Below are positions 10,615 through 24,011 of a stretch of DNA of 64,000 bases, piece after piece. Position numbers and translations under genes: made by a program. Numbering within the stretch: the first letter of the stretch is position 1; each line of letters begins with the position of its first letter. This stretch comes from Ciona intestinalis (lineage: Eukaryota > Chordata > Ascidiacea > Phlebobranchia > Cionidae): assembly GCF_000224145.3 (NCBI RefSeq), contig NW_004190427.2:254857-318856 (forward strand), written 5' to 3'. Below the pieces are notes generated by a model. It did not search any database, was not told where the DNA came from, and saw only the letters and a list, made by a program, of their open reading frames with translations.

Positions 10615-12639
10615 TAATGTTTAAATCGCGTTTAAACTAAAATTGGTGCCATAATAGTAAACCAGTGCATTCGGATTGGCAGAGTAATAATTACAAACAA
10701 ACATGCTAAAACCAAAACACGTTGGTAACATCCATTCATTACAGGAATCCAGGAAATGCAAATGAGTTATACTTCCCACGGTAAAAGCTCGCATGGTCAT
10801 TTGAGGTCGCCGGTATGCCACGACCTTTGACATATATACCCACACTGCAGCGGAGCACACTCAAATGTCCTATATAAAATTAATATACGAAAAAGGCACC
10901 GCAAAAAACGATACGTCAATTTCTCGTAAGTGCTCTGTTATAGCTGTCGGGTCGTAACGTTAGAACCGACAAGAACAAAAAGCGCCTTTGAAACAAGTCG
11001 ATATCATTACTTATAAATCGTTCTCAACGCGAGGTGTTATTGTGTCTACTGTGGTGCAAAGTAGTTACTTTTGTGTAGGGCCCATTAGCGTGGTTAAGTT
11101 ACTAGGCGTATCTCTGTATTCATTTACGCTGTCCACCCCATTATCATGACCAGGTAATGTATATCAACACGACTGACCACCACTCGATCGCCACTTACAG
11201 AAAGACGCAACACTAACGCAACCTAGATCATACGGCCTTAACAAATTGACCACAAATGGCTTTGAGAAAAAGGCGAATCAATAGACAATGGCGTCAACGA
11301 AATACAGAAAATTTTGAGAAAATTTTGCATTAAATTGTATAATCTTATAAAAAATATTTACGTTTATTAACTATTTTTTAGCTTACTATAAATTAAATAA
11401 AAGCAAATATGGCTTAAAATATTAAACACATTACTTACATAAGTTAAGTTATTTCTTCCGAGTTTTGTTTCCAAACTTGTTTTCTCTGTAAGTAAAATGA
11501 GGTACAAGAGAATGACAAAGGTTTAAAACACGATCACGATATTTGGATATTGATAGACTCTATTGCATTTTACTGATTTTTAAATTTATAAAATATACAA
11601 TTATTTAGTAGGTTACAGGATACACCCTATACTTATAAGTATTTAGGAAGCTCAACAGTAGGCCTATATTTGTGTACGCCTTGCGATTTAAAAGATTAGG
11701 AATTAAGGTTCTTGTTATGTGGCAGACGTTGTGTTATGGTGTAAATATTCTCATCTTGACGGAATGTCGGTCAGAACCCTAAAACTCATCACTCACAACG
11801 AATCACGTTGGACGTGGTCAAGATAGCGAGTTTATTGTTTAAAGGGCCTCCATACGAGTGAAAAACAGACACTGGTGATAACAAGCATATTAAATATCTA
11901 AGTGCTGATGGAATCGCTGACCGAAATAAAGATGAATCGGTTTCGAAGCTTTGGGCTCGACTGGAGATATATAGATGGTATAAATTTGCGTATATGCCGA
12001 GTTGCGATCATTTAACGCTAACCGGTCTAGATGGCTTGTTAGTTTGTATTTACAAAACATTAGAAAAAATGCGTGTATAAGTGGCTAGATAGACGATGTA
12101 ACGGCACACGGGCGTTATTGTACGCAGATTCAATTCGCCGCTTTTTGCGACAGGTAATTTGAGCTTATAGAATAGATTGGCTGACTATGGACAAAAAAGA
12201 TGTCGAATTCGTAACTGGGACGAAGTGGGGTGTCTGTTGTTCTTTTCGGGGCCGACGTTTTGTTCTTTGGCAGCGGCAAATTTCACACAAAACCCGGCGG
12301 TGGAAAGTTACATTTAAAGCTACCACGTTGATGAATAAGACTGATTGAGAAAAGGATAATGCCTCATTATTTTTCGTCACTTTACACCCTTTTATCCGTA
12401 AAGTGTTCCTTTTGTTCAAAAAGGGCGGAAAACAGAAAACTATTCGCGGGTATCAGTTTACACCGCTACTGTTCACACGAGTTTAGGAAAACCGTAAACT
12501 TGGTAATGTTGCTACAAATAACGCGAGCAAAAAAATAAACCCGAAATGTATAATACGACAACTGTAAACGCAGTAAATATTACGAATTGCAAAAAGAATA
12601 CCCAATGTTATAGAAAGCCCTTGGCAAATGGTTGTTAAA

Positions 12640-12832
12640 ATATAGCAGGATGGGGAAAGATGGGCACATTTTCACTCTATTTTCTCATCCCATTTGGTAG
12701 TAAACAAAAAACATTCAAAGAATTATATAACCGTATCCTTACGACTCCAATGGACCGTTATTAATTGTTCAAAACACGATCAGACTGTTTGGACAATATA
12801 GTGTGTCCCATCTTCCCCCAGCCTTCTATATA
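12640..12832. mobile_element. MITE copy 7
   Basis: TATAGCAGGATGGGGAAAG at the left and CTTCCCCCAGCCTTCTATA at the right. The core TTATATAACCGTATCCTTAC is well preserved. Confidence 0.75.
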
Positions 12833-15800
12833 TAACATGTTTAAAGCTTGCTTTGTCATTGTGCCAAAGGGATTTGAATGCATATAGAAGATTGTAAATA
12901 TATATTTTTGTCTATGTATATAGTTTATGTTGTATTCTCTTATATTTGCATAACCTTTGCAGAGTTTTTCTGTTTATGTTATTGCATTGGCTTACTCCTA
13001 GCAAAAAGCTAGTAAGAAGTTTTAATGGTAAACCTACAGTATATGTTTCTATAGCTTGGTCTTTACTTACAATGTAAATATTTAGCCGGCTGAAGAACAT
13101 TGGAACCCGGGAGAGTGAAATAAAAACTGTTTTCAAATTGCGACAAACGTAGCATAAGTTACGTCATGTTAAAAGAATGCGCATAGGGTAGGAACTAATC
13201 GTGTGTCGCAATCTCTATTAATGATTGCTGCAGAATTGCGTCATCTTGTACTCCAATGTACTGCAAGTTGAATTGCATTTAATTCGGAACAACATACTAA
13301 CCTATCGTAATCAGGTTTGACAAACAGAATGTCACTGCCAAAACAACAGGCGCCGTTGTAAAAGTAAGTTAATGATTGTTACATTAAGAATGCTATCGCT
13401 CTAAGCAGGTAAGGGCCTGTAACAGCTTGGGTGCTGTCGGTTTTCGTAAGTGTTTGCATAGTTCTGCAGAAAAGCAATTGATGTTTTAAAAATAGGGCTC
13501 GAGTTACCCTGTTTCTGTGTACCAGCTTAAGTAATAGTAAAGCTACTGTTACAACGGGGCAACAATAGATTTCCCTTTTCCCGCCATGCGATTAAGCAAA
13601 CATGAAACAATGAAAGTCGGGAAACATACGATATTTACACACGTAACCACTGCCACACTGCCTGGTCCGGATTTAAATGCATGAACGGCTGTAGAATGTA
13701 GTTTCCTACTATTGAAAGCGCCCTGCAATCGGAAATTCGAACACCAGAGTTCGCTGTGGCACTGCTGATTAGTATTAAGTGTTGAAATAGGAAAACAAAT
13801 TCCTAACATTTCTGGAAAGTGAGTTTAAAGCGAGCGAGATGTGTTTTCTAGTCCCGTTTCGGCTTCCCGGCAGGCGAAACGTAGGGGCCAAGCTAGCATG
13901 AACTTGAATACGGAATATCAAGTGTCACAACAACACCTGCGCTACAAGACGGGTGGCCCATGGTGGGAGAAACGGTTTTGGGGCTACAGTATATGTCGAA
14001 CGTGCTCAACTTGTATTTTGTCGAGTATAAAGTAGACACACTTAACTTTGCTTGGCCACAGTGTCAACATGCAAATATTTCCCAGCTTTGCGAGCCTGTG
14101 TCGACCTCTGCTTATTATATCTTACGAGTATAGTGGCACCTGGTAAACAAAACGGCCAGGGTGTAACAACAACCGTCAAGAAACCGTTCCCGCGCCGGCT
14201 CTACGGTGTTGTTTTTTTGTGGAGCCAAACGGTTTTCTCCGCCCTCGAGCATGAATAGAAGCGCACAATTCATCGCTTATCTCAGTGCCGTACGTTAAGA
14301 CGGCCAGTGAAAAGCGGATAAAGGATACCGGCTCGAAACAAGGACGTCGTTCCCATTGTCCCCGTCAAAATAAGAAGTTTAAATGGCCGGCTCTCGTCCG
14401 TTGGATAGCGAACAAGGAATCGAAATGGCGCGCAACTTCCAGGATTCTTCTCACGAGCAGGCGTAAACAAATGCGATACAAACTGTTATGTAACTGAAGG
14501 AAGTTCCGTAGTAAACACGATAAAATTAAATGGCTTCTCAATTTAAAACGGGCGGGTACAATCACACACACACACACACCAATTGGATAGTGTTTGCCGT
14601 TCATATACGCACTAATATGTCGATAAGTACAGTACAACTGGCTGTCAAATGAACGGATTTCCCCAATTGTGTTTTGGTTTGTTTAAAATATATTGTTTAA
14701 GTGCCATGCGTAAGCAATACAGAACAGTTCGCATTCACTCGATTATGCCAGCGTCTTTACATTCAGTGGGTACCTGGAACTACTGGAGCAATGCTGCTCG
14801 CAATGATTGGCTTGTGGCCTAGGCTCGGAGTGGCGGGAAAATAAGGCGTCCTTATCCGGATGAGACGACATCGGATGTCGTGCTCTAGCGGCTCGGGTTA
14901 CCCACGCAGATGCGTGTATAATAGCTTTGTAGTAGAAGACCTTATGGCGAACGAACCGAAATTCTGCGCACGCTTAACGGTTTGGGACAATACCTACGCA
15001 AAGGGCATGCCAGGTTGTAAGAACATCTACGCTACAGCTCAAAAATAGCGTCTCATACATACCGAGGAAGGTGTGGGGCACATCCTGTCATTGTCTAAGA
15101 TTTATTATTAACTACAAACTAATCAAACCGAAAACAACACCGGATAACAATGCAAGCCGCCCAATGCCGTAAGCGTGGGTGATTTGCCTGTTCCCGACGC
15201 AGAGCTGCATGAGCTCCTCAAAATAGTCTATATACACGTACTATTTTACAAGGAAACTCTGGTACCGGCATAGCTGCTAAATATAGACTTGTGCGTGTAA
15301 ATGCGTTATCTTCGTGAAGGGAAAAATGCACACAATGCGAAATGATAAATTTCTGCTGTACACGCTAGAAAGGAGCCATCCAAGTTCTCGGCTCGTTACA
15401 TGCTTTGTCAGCCGGTCGAGGGTATAAAGTGGGTTATGGGTGATGCACGACCCCTCTATCCGTGAAATACCATTGCCTATTTCAAGGCAGGCATCCGCAC
15501 TTTCTCCTGCAACCTGTCATCGTCCCAATGGGTTAGAACGGGAGTGACTAAACGCATTGGACAAACCTTGTATTTGTCTTTACTTTTTATCGTCAGTATT
15601 TTTTTACTCCGTTCTTAGAAAAGTAAAATTTGCACCCGTTAAAAGTGGGAAATTAAACTTTTTAGACCGCTTCTCACAGTTGAGAAGTTTTGCCGCAGTT
15701 TATAGCGTTTTTACGCCGTCGGAAATTGGAAGAAATGGTGTTTAATACACACTGAAACGGCCGGGGGTCGGAAACCAAAAGAGTAAGGCCCAGAGAAGAC

Positions 15801-16383
15801 GAACAATACTTAACATTAAGCAACATTGGTTTTGATGGAATCCACTCTTTATGTTAAATGTCCTTGAATGCCGATGATCAAAACCGAGATGTCGATTGCT
15901 CTCTTCACATCAAAGGCAAACTATTCTCAAGTATACTTACAACATAAAACCGCAACGTGGTCGTCTGTTCCGAGTTATATCAACGCAACGCAAGAGAAAC
16001 ATTATTTTTTGGGTTGGGAATTTGGGGGCCGAGTACCTCAGCGTGATTTGCTGCCCTTATGGTTGCGGCATTGGGGTTTTCACGGGTTTGACTTTCTCCC
16101 TTATAATGGTAAGGTGGTCGGATGTTTTTCTAAACGCCATTACGTCATTGGGGTCGGTTGGGTAGCTGAAAAAACGAAAGTACGCACACGGGATGCTATG
16201 TTGGCCAACCGGCTGTAACGAGACGTGAACGAACAAAACTGAATGGCATCTCGGTGCAAAGGGATTGTGGGGATCCCATCCTTAAAGCGTAGGCGGGATA
16301 CAGACCGGTATGCACTACGATTTTTTAATGATCGGTCCTAAACGAAGGCGGGTTTCGCCTAGGAAGCTTACTCGTTTACGTCT

Positions 16384-16697
16384 TGTATGTAACTTCTTAC
16401 TTTATCCTCGCGTGGCCGGAAAACGACAGAAGTTGAACACCGGTTTTTTTTATACACCTTGTGCCAGCTTACAATTACCAAGTATGTATGTTAGTTTGTG
16501 GGTGATGGGAGATGTTTTAATTCTTTGGGGGCTGATAACTTAGACAACCCATTAGTCACCACCGAGTTGGAGCAAATGCCGTTATGTAACTTGCTTAGGG
16601 ACACCTACGCCCACATTGGTAGCAGCGAAGAGCCTTGAAGCCTTTACCTCTGGGTTAGAGGTAGGCGCGCTAACCAACTGTGCTATACGGCGCCGGG
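16384..16697 (-). mobile_element. tRNA-derived SINE, near complete
   Basis: On the minus strand the element starts near 16695 with a tRNA-like head containing a pol III A box (TAGCACAGTTGG) and a degenerate B box (GGCTTCAAGGCTC). The body includes CTCCAACTCGGTGGTGACTA, and the 3' segment is shared with copies at 0.9, 49.9 and 56.0 kb. tRNA-derived SINEs are known from Ciona; this is a family inference, not a database match. Confidence 0.65.
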
Positions 16698-17368
16698 CAT
16701 ATCTTGTCCAGTTTGCAACATCCGAAGCCGTTTCCTTGTCTGCCGCGGAGCAATACAACCTCAGAATAAACAAGAGATAAAAGGTCGGAAAACCACACTG
16801 TTCAAAACCCCCACAAAGTGTTGGGAAACGTTTAATTAAGCTACTACTGAAGCTGTCTGCTTTGGCAGTCACAATTCCGCGCTGTAAAAAAGGAATGCGT
16901 TTTACACGGCTCGCATTTTCAGTTTGTTCCTCGCGCTGCAATAACATAGCAAGGGAGGGCAGAGAAACTTATCAAAACTTGGCCTTCTAAAACCCAACAG
17001 GCCCAGACACGATTCCATTCCGAGGTCTTACGGTAACACTTGAAAAAGCGCCGAAGCGATTTGCCGTCAAAATTGGCATTTGACGAATCGAAATTTCTTA
17101 CCAATATGTTTTCTGCACCCGGGGCAGGCCGGGACACGAATCCCTCTACGCAATAACGTGTGCACTTATAACAAAGGTTCCGGGCGTTGATCACGTTATT
17201 AAACCGGCCGTTTAATTTTCCTTCCAAGTACTTGCCAAACACTTGTGCTTTTATACTTTAAACCAATGTGGGGACTTAAAAAACAACTGGTTTGGTGTAA
17301 GAAAAGAATGTTAACACGTCAATGGTTGCAACGAAAATTTGCCAGCCTCTTTTCGAGGAACGTCGACA

Positions 17369-17390
17369 TGACGTCAGCGTTGTGACGTCA
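17369..17390. promoter_or_regulatory. Two CRE palindromes in tandem
   Basis: TGACGTCA at 17369-17376 and again at 17383-17390, 14 bp apart centre to centre. Full CREB/ATF consensus octamers this close are unlikely by chance. No gene start is visible beside them; Myc lies 5 kb away. Confidence 0.45.
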
Positions 17391-17612
17391 TCTGTATAGA
17401 GAGCTTCCAGTGGTCCGTGAATAGAAAACGCCAAACAAAGGAATAAACAAAAGAGTTCTGGCCTATTTGAATATTACGGTAAGACGTCGAGCAAAAGGGG
17501 AAATCCATGTCAAAATGAACTCAAAAGATTTGTCAGCATAATCTAAATTGTAAGGTCATCCTATTTACTGTAACAAAAATGCTAAACATTTATTCGCAAT
17601 CAGATTACATTG

Positions 17613-17806
17613 TATATGGTAGGGTTGGGAAACATCAGACACCTTTTCATTCTATTTTCTCGTCCTTTTTGGTGCTAAACAAAGAACATTCAAAAAGTTA
17701 TATAACTGTATCCTTACGACTCCCATAGACTGTTTAAGACACGGTCAGGATAATGGGATATTATGTGCTAAAAGTGTCCCATCTTCCCCACCCTACTATA
17801 TATATT
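17613..17806. mobile_element. MITE copy 8
   Basis: TATATGGTAGGGTTGGGAAAC at the left and CTTCCCCACCCTACTATATA at the right. It is the last recognisable element before the Myc interval. Confidence 0.75.
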
Positions 17807-19876
17807 GGCTGTTTGAATAAAAGATAACCGAAGGAATTCAACCAGTCTCTGTGGCGTACCACAAGTTATAAAGCTATAATTAACCCAGTTAGCGTCGCGC
17901 CACTTATTAGTCGTTAAATAATTCGCTAATCTATCCAGTCATTCGTGCTTACACGGCGGCATGCCGATAAGGGTGCCTATGCAAACAGATACGGCAACAG
18001 TATCAACACTAACGGCACCAATAAAACGCACCGGAACCAGCGGCGTAAGCGGGATACGAAATTACGCAATCTAGTTGCAACAGGCTATAGTGACGTTGCA
18101 TTCTCGAGGGATTGCGCTGGTATTTTGTTACCGGACCTGCGTTACTATTGAAGAAGTTTCTGCCGTGTGAAAGAATACATACAATGACATAGGCATGGGA
18201 GAAATTTTGTATAACATTCGACACTATTATGACACTTTTCTAATTTGACCGACTTCTGAGAGAATGGTTGAAAAAATTCTTATGTAACAGCCTATTAGAA
18301 ATGGGCGCTCGATAAGAGTTTGACTGCTTGTGAAACGGATACGTGTACTGGTTATAGTTTACATAAGACTCCTTAAATCTTATCAGTTCGTACATCCTGT
18401 GCTGCGCGGACGATGGAAAATTCTACACAAATAAATGGACCAAGTAAAAGAGTGATGTAACCAGTAAGAAATCGATCGCTTATTTACAGGCGATGCTATT
18501 TCCATACGCGGTGTGGCTCAGACCATAACAGCTTAAGCGCAGTATTAGTGTTGTCACTGTTGTGTAATACATTCTCCATATGTGTGCCGTGTTCACTATT
18601 TAGTTTTGCATTGCATATTATTTCGGTTTTGAGATACCCCTCTTCAAAGGCATTTCTGTCCGACGGTAACACGCATCTTGTTACACAGCCCAACAACGTT
18701 CTATCGGCATAACGTTCGCCATGCTATGCCAAGCATGCCCTCAATGCAGCACTCGAGTACAATTCGACTCAGTCTGATCTTGAAATTCAGTCGCTCTTGC
18801 CGCCTCCGCAGCTCCCACTCTTAATCTCCCACTTCGGAGAAAATTTGCTCCTCTCGCGGATATCCCTGACTCTGTTACCCGAGACAGCATAGCGTTTCTT
18901 GTACAGGTTCTCCGTTTGTTTTCTTTATCAGCTGAGAGAGGAGACTTTTGTCCAGTAACAACACACGTACACTATTTGCTAATATTTGCTTGACCCACTC
19001 ACTTATCGGCGATTAAAAATTCTTAGTCACAAACTAAAGTACCTCTAATTATGGTTTGATCGTTTTACGGCTTCCGCAATCTACAGAACCAACTCGTTTT
19101 TCGATAATAGCCTTTTTGATGAAGGTGGAATTCACGCAGCTTTGCGAGGTCGCTTCAAGCGCAGGTTCGCGTCGCTGACCTTGAGGGCAACGATAAAAGT
19201 GCTCACAGTTCGGGTCTGACCTTATCTTAGCGGCATCGCATACCCCAAATCAATAGAGAGCATAGACCGCGTTTGTGGGTGGGCCCTTTCATTTTCACGC
19301 TGCGTTCTACTCAGACTGCAAGATTTGACCAATTGACCGTCACTTGACAAGATAAAGCTAAGTGGCGAAATGCAGACGCAACAAGATAGTATCGACCGGT
19401 AACACAGTCCATCAGCAGCTCAAACACTTAAATCCCAAACACCCGAAAGCTTAAGTCGCAGAACCACAAAGAAGTTCTGAGAAAGCTACGTTAGGGCAGC
19501 ACATTAAAAATCCTGTCAAACGACATTGTTAAACACTTTCGTACATCGGATGTGGTCCGCCGTGGAATGTTGTTTAAACAGTGCCTTCAAGTACACGCAA
19601 TACGCGTGTGTGTGCTGCGAACAATAAAGAATATGGGCCGTCTAGTTGCTATATTCACACACGGCAGAACATAATGTTCTGTCCAAATACTGTTCATTGT
19701 ACTGCACATTACATTGAGTCTAACTTACGCTGGTAGGTGCCGTCTATTTTTAACGGTAGTGATTTCGTGTATTGAACCAAAGGGCGTATAAATAAAGCAA
19801 GAACCAGCGGTTTAATTTCAAATAAAGCTTTTTTGGTGGAAAAGAGAGAACACACACTCGCAGTGTTGTGGCAGGA

Positions 19877-19915
19877 TTTCCCGCCAAATGTCACGTGATA
19901 ATGTTTTGGCGGGAA
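19877..19915. promoter_or_regulatory. E2F / CACGTG / inverted E2F cluster
   Basis: TTTCCCGCCAAA at 19877-19888 and TTTTGGCGGGAA at 19904-19915 are E2F consensus sites in opposite orientation. Between them is the E-box CACGTG (19892-19897), the preferred site of Myc/Max and related bHLH-zip dimers. The arrangement is close to an inverted repeat. A full CRE (20120-20127) lies 205 bp away. It sits 2.7 kb 3' of the Myc stop with no visible gene start nearby. Confidence 0.5.
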
Positions 19916-20119
19916 TCACCAAAACAATATCAAGCCAGCGGCACAATAGCCCTTCAAACAAGCCGCCCCCAAACCCACATATTTTCCTATTGTTAATATG
20001 CTATTGCGAGTATGGAACTCCAATTTAATGGTATAGCTACCTTATAATAACACTGGTCTAAATGCCCTATGGCTTGAATGGCTGCATGAATATTTAACGT
20101 GGTGATTTCCGACATTTAG

Positions 20120-20127
20120 TGACGTCA
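20120..20127. promoter_or_regulatory. CRE palindrome
   Basis: TGACGTCA inside GTGACGTCAC, near the E2F/E-box cluster. Confidence 0.3.
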
Positions 20128-22590
20128 CATGAGCCTCACAACTTAGCGACAAACTTCGTTTCTTTGGTCGAGAAAATCAATAAGGCGAAAGTACGCAAGT
20201 GGATTCCAGGCGATCTTTTAACACTTACACTCGAATGACGTGCGAGGGACACATCTACGTAGTTACTTTAAACCGCTACATCTAAATTTCTAAAACAAGC
20301 ATTAAATCAAATTTTTTTTAAAGAACAAGCGATTTGTAAAGTGTTTGTTTATGTTTTAAACGACTGAATTATATTAGAGTTTTTAACTAGTCATGCCCTG
20401 TTACATGTTTATTAATTCGTCTTGTTTTGTAAAGCGAAAGAAAACTTTTACAGAAGGGTTTTCCCCCAGTCGTCTGGTGAGCGGGGAAGTTTAACTGCTC
20501 GAATTGCAAGACACTGTTAAGCCTGTCTTATCTGAGGTATTTCAATTATTAACCACTAGACTACGGTCGCCAGCTGCCTGGTAGGCCTAAGTATATGCTA
20601 TGTAGAATACTTGCATAAACTAACTTTGTTGGGTTTGAAGAAATTACAAATAAACAACATAAATTCCCTTCTCCCGCGTTTATTGACAAGCTGAAACGAA
20701 TGGTCAAAAGGAGACATATAGCTTTGTATATACTAAATGAAGAACCGAAAAAGAATTAGGAGAATAAGCAGCCCGTGCACGCATAACATACGGTGGGGTG
20801 TGAGTTAAAAGGAAAATTTGGAGTTCTCATGCATGGGACAAAAAAAGGCGAACATATTAGGAGGCGCTTGTTTAACTATACAGCCAAATTAGAAGGTCAG
20901 TTTTGGTGATTTTTAGGGTTATAGCACGCAGTGTTAGAATGATTGTACGCGACCGAAAGGGAGTTTTTTGCAAGTAACGCAAACTAAACGAAGCAGCTAA
21001 AATAAACGCGTTTAACGAAGGATTCGAAGACGCCCCGTTACGCGGGCATGCACTCAACACACAGCACACGCAATTTGCTATTAAATAGGGATATCTGTAC
21101 ACACACACAGTTACGCGCGTAAAATACAAGGGGGAAATTACAAAGGGTATATTCACAAAAAAAAAACAAGTAAGCATAGTAGCGAGTACCTGAACGGAGA
21201 CGCGCGTCGTTGTGGTGACGACATACGCTCCGGTCTACCCTTCTTTCTACACAAGTTATTTAGCAGCAGGAAGTATTGGAAATAGACTCCTTCGAACGTA
21301 AAGGTATTAAAACTGAAAATCAAACAGAAAAAAAGCGGGGTCGGGCGAACTCCGACTCGCGGGTGGCGACGTTTTTTTGCTATCTATACGACGTAAAGTA
21401 CCGGGAAACGGGCGAGAACGACCCGCTGGGGGTTAAACTCGCGAAGCGCTTTTCAGCAACGGCGTTGCTCGGAATCACAGACCACAGTAATATGAGTCGA
21501 GGTAAGAAACACGATGGCCGAGGTTCGGGAAGACGACAGTGAGGCGAAAGCGGGATCGAGGCGGCACTGTCGCCTATATAATTCAACGAACACGGCCCGC
21601 GCGTTTTTCTCAACCGCGGGTTCAACACTTCGGGTTAATGTAGATACGTCTGACAACGATCGCGTTATATGGCCTCGGGGTTAGTGTAAAAAATGGGTGA
21701 ATTTTACCAAGAAAGTGGGCTCAAGTCGCCGCTAGGGAATAAGTAGGTTTGGTTAAGGCACGACATGGGTTGTTGGTAACATACGAACGGGCGAAAGCTG
21801 CGTGTTTAACAGTGAGCGACAACAGAATACTGATATGATTTACGATTACCAGACATGGCACTGGGATATTAGAAAATGTTTTTATGTGTTTTTGTTTATA
21901 TTTTGAATTTTTTGTTAGCGGTTCGCTTGGTTTGAAAAGTTTTTATGGTTTAGCAGCAACTGGAAAAGGAAAAATAGAAGTCTATGTTACACTGGCAGTG
22001 GGGAAAGCGTAGTGCTCTATGGTAGTAGGCCCTTAGCGTGAACGCTACGTCAAACTGTTCACGATGCTACGCTACAGCTTTATACAAATGCATACAATTG
22101 GCGAAGTAAGGCAAAAACGTGGGCGGTCAAACAACGAAAAAACGAAAAGCGATGATTTGTGGTGTTTGGCAGTGGTCGGACATTATCGGCTGTTTTGAAG
22201 TTAAATTACAATTTCGGGGAAGTATTTACACTTTACGGGTCTGGGGTTGTTTTGGGGTGGAATGTGGGTATAAAAAGTAACGAAAAAAAACGAATTCGGT
22301 CCGTGGAACACAACTACTGGTTGACTCGATTCGTGGTGGTAACGAAAAAACAGAAGGAAATCATAATTAAAATTCATAAAACAACTTAAAAGGCTGCGGT
22401 CGTTGCCGCGCGGACAAGTCAGAAATAATAAAAGATAATTTTAACGAAAAAACAACGAACGGTAGATAGAACGAAAAGTGCCCGATGGTAAAATAATCTG
22501 AAAAAATAAAAAGAAAAAAAAACGCTATGTCTATCCGGCGAAAAGTGGAATTGTAAGTTTGTAGGTCTTAACGTGTAAGAAGTCAGGGGT

Positions 22591-24011
22591 TTAGAATGAG
22601 TAAACGTTCGTAAAGGTTTCTTTTAGATGGTCCTCCGCAATATAGGCTTCTTCGCCGCTGATTTCTGCCTCATAGTCGGAGTAGCAGTCGTTGTTTTGGT
22701 AAAAAACAGAAGTTCTGTCATCTTCCATATCTTCCTGGGTGTTGGTGGCGGTAACGTCTTGCACGACGTATGTGACAGTCGCTACTTCAGGTACGCCGAC
22801 CACGCGCTCGCATTTGACTGTGGCGGGGATCGAGATCGTCTTCACGGAGGAAATCTCGGATGCGAGAGAACGCAGGCGCTGTTGGAGCGCAAGTTGACGC
22901 TGCTGAAGACGCGCCTTTTCGCTCTGAAGCTGTGCGTGCTCCTGTTGAAGCTGGAAGCTGTAGTCACGGGCTTTCTTTAGAATTGTAACTTTCGGGGTGC
23001 GCTCCTGTTCGGCGAGCTCCGGGACGCATTTACGTAGCGTGTGGAACGATGTACGAAGACCTTCACGTCTCTGACGTTCAAGGACATTGTGGGCGACTCT
23101 TATGAGCTCTTCGTCCGACCCAGAGCTGCTGCTGGTGGTCTCACTGCTTGCTGTCCTTGTTTTTTGGGGCGAAGTCGGGGCATCGCCGTTTGAGCTAGCG
23201 GGACTGCTGGCTGGAGAGTCGAAGGTCTGCACGATCTTCGCCTTTGTCTTCTTGGCATATTTCTTCTTCTCAGTAATTGGTACTGGAGCGTAGATTCGCT
23301 CTGTCTTGATGGGCTGTACAGTTTTGAGCGACTTTAGCTCTGGTATGTCGTTGGCTAGGCTGGGGTTGGTGGAATTGGCGAATGCGTTCAATTTGTTGGC
23401 GAGCTCACTGCGATGCCTCATCACGCCGGTGTTTGATACCATCGAGACACCGTCAAGGGACAGAAAGCGTCGTTTGGGCCCAACAGGTGCCGCCACATCT
23501 GTAACGTTAGCGTTTTCTTTGCCATTCTCGTTGATCCCCATTAAAGCGGACGGAGTTGCCATGCGCATTATTTGGTGAACGCCATTGCTGGTTTTCTCGC
23601 CCGGACTGCTGTACCTGCGTTTTGTTGCAGTTGCGCTTGCAGCAACAGTTGTCGAATTAACCACTGGGAGACGTTTTAACTGAACGTTGACCTGCTGCTG
23701 GGTACCGGTTTTGTTGGTAAGGGAAACTACGTTCCTGTTTTTTACGATCATTACCGTCTTCTTTTGCCCGTTGCTAGTAACTTGCTGACCGATTTGAAGT
23801 TTTGCCTTGGTCCTTCCGCGTATCTGGTCGTCGTTGATTGGTGTGCGATCCTGCAACCGGTTTACGCCGGTCGTGACTAGTTCAAGTTGCCTGTGCTTGC
23901 CGTTCTGCCTCGCCACGAGCGTGCCAACATATTTGCGGCCTTGCGAAACGACGCCGAGCGTGGTGGTGGTGTGATTCGCCTTGTCCACGGTAACCACGTC
24001 TATTTCCTCGT
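22591..24011 (-). CDS. MYC: Myc coding exon 2 (linker, bHLH-zip, C-terminal extension)
   Basis: The acceptor TTTGCAG precedes 24011 and the exon has no ATG at its start, so it must be spliced. It encodes acidic DEEIDVV, a basic and Ser/Thr-rich linker, a short SGSDEE cluster, then bHLH and a zipper rich in Gln and Leu (QLQQEHAQLQSEKARLQQ). An acidic tail follows to a TAA-type end at 22591. The tail has several Tyr and Glu/Asp residues and ends TFTNVYSF. Confidence 0.92.

Larger units (their letters stand above)
8900..13500. other. AT-rich intergenic region with MITEs
   Basis: AT-rich sequence carrying four MITEs (9321, 9852, 10438, 12640). No exon chain or RNA gene was recognised. Confidence 0.45.
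13500..22590. other. Region 3' of Myc, CpG-containing, no supported gene
   Basis: From about 13.5 kb the sequence becomes richer in GC and CpG. It holds one SINE (16384-16697), one MITE (17613-17806), E2F-type sites at 13576-13585 (TTTTCCCGCC) and 14832-14841 (GGCGGGAAAA), paired CREs at 17369 and 17383, and the E2F/CACGTG/E2F cluster at 19877-19915. A (CA)n run lies at about 14562-14579. The Myc 3' UTR must start at 22590 and run leftwards, but I found no clear polyadenylation signal close to the stop. ORFs here lack splice-supported continuity. Confidence 0.45.

Noticed and set aside
16640..16697. tRNA gene
   Set aside because: It has an A box, but the B box and acceptor stem are decayed and the sequence continues into the SINE body. 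The same holds at 56.25 kb.
21276..21542. GC-rich plus-strand ORF downstream of Myc
   Set aside because: Low-complexity charged sequence with no partner exon; an overlapping minus-strand frame is equally open.
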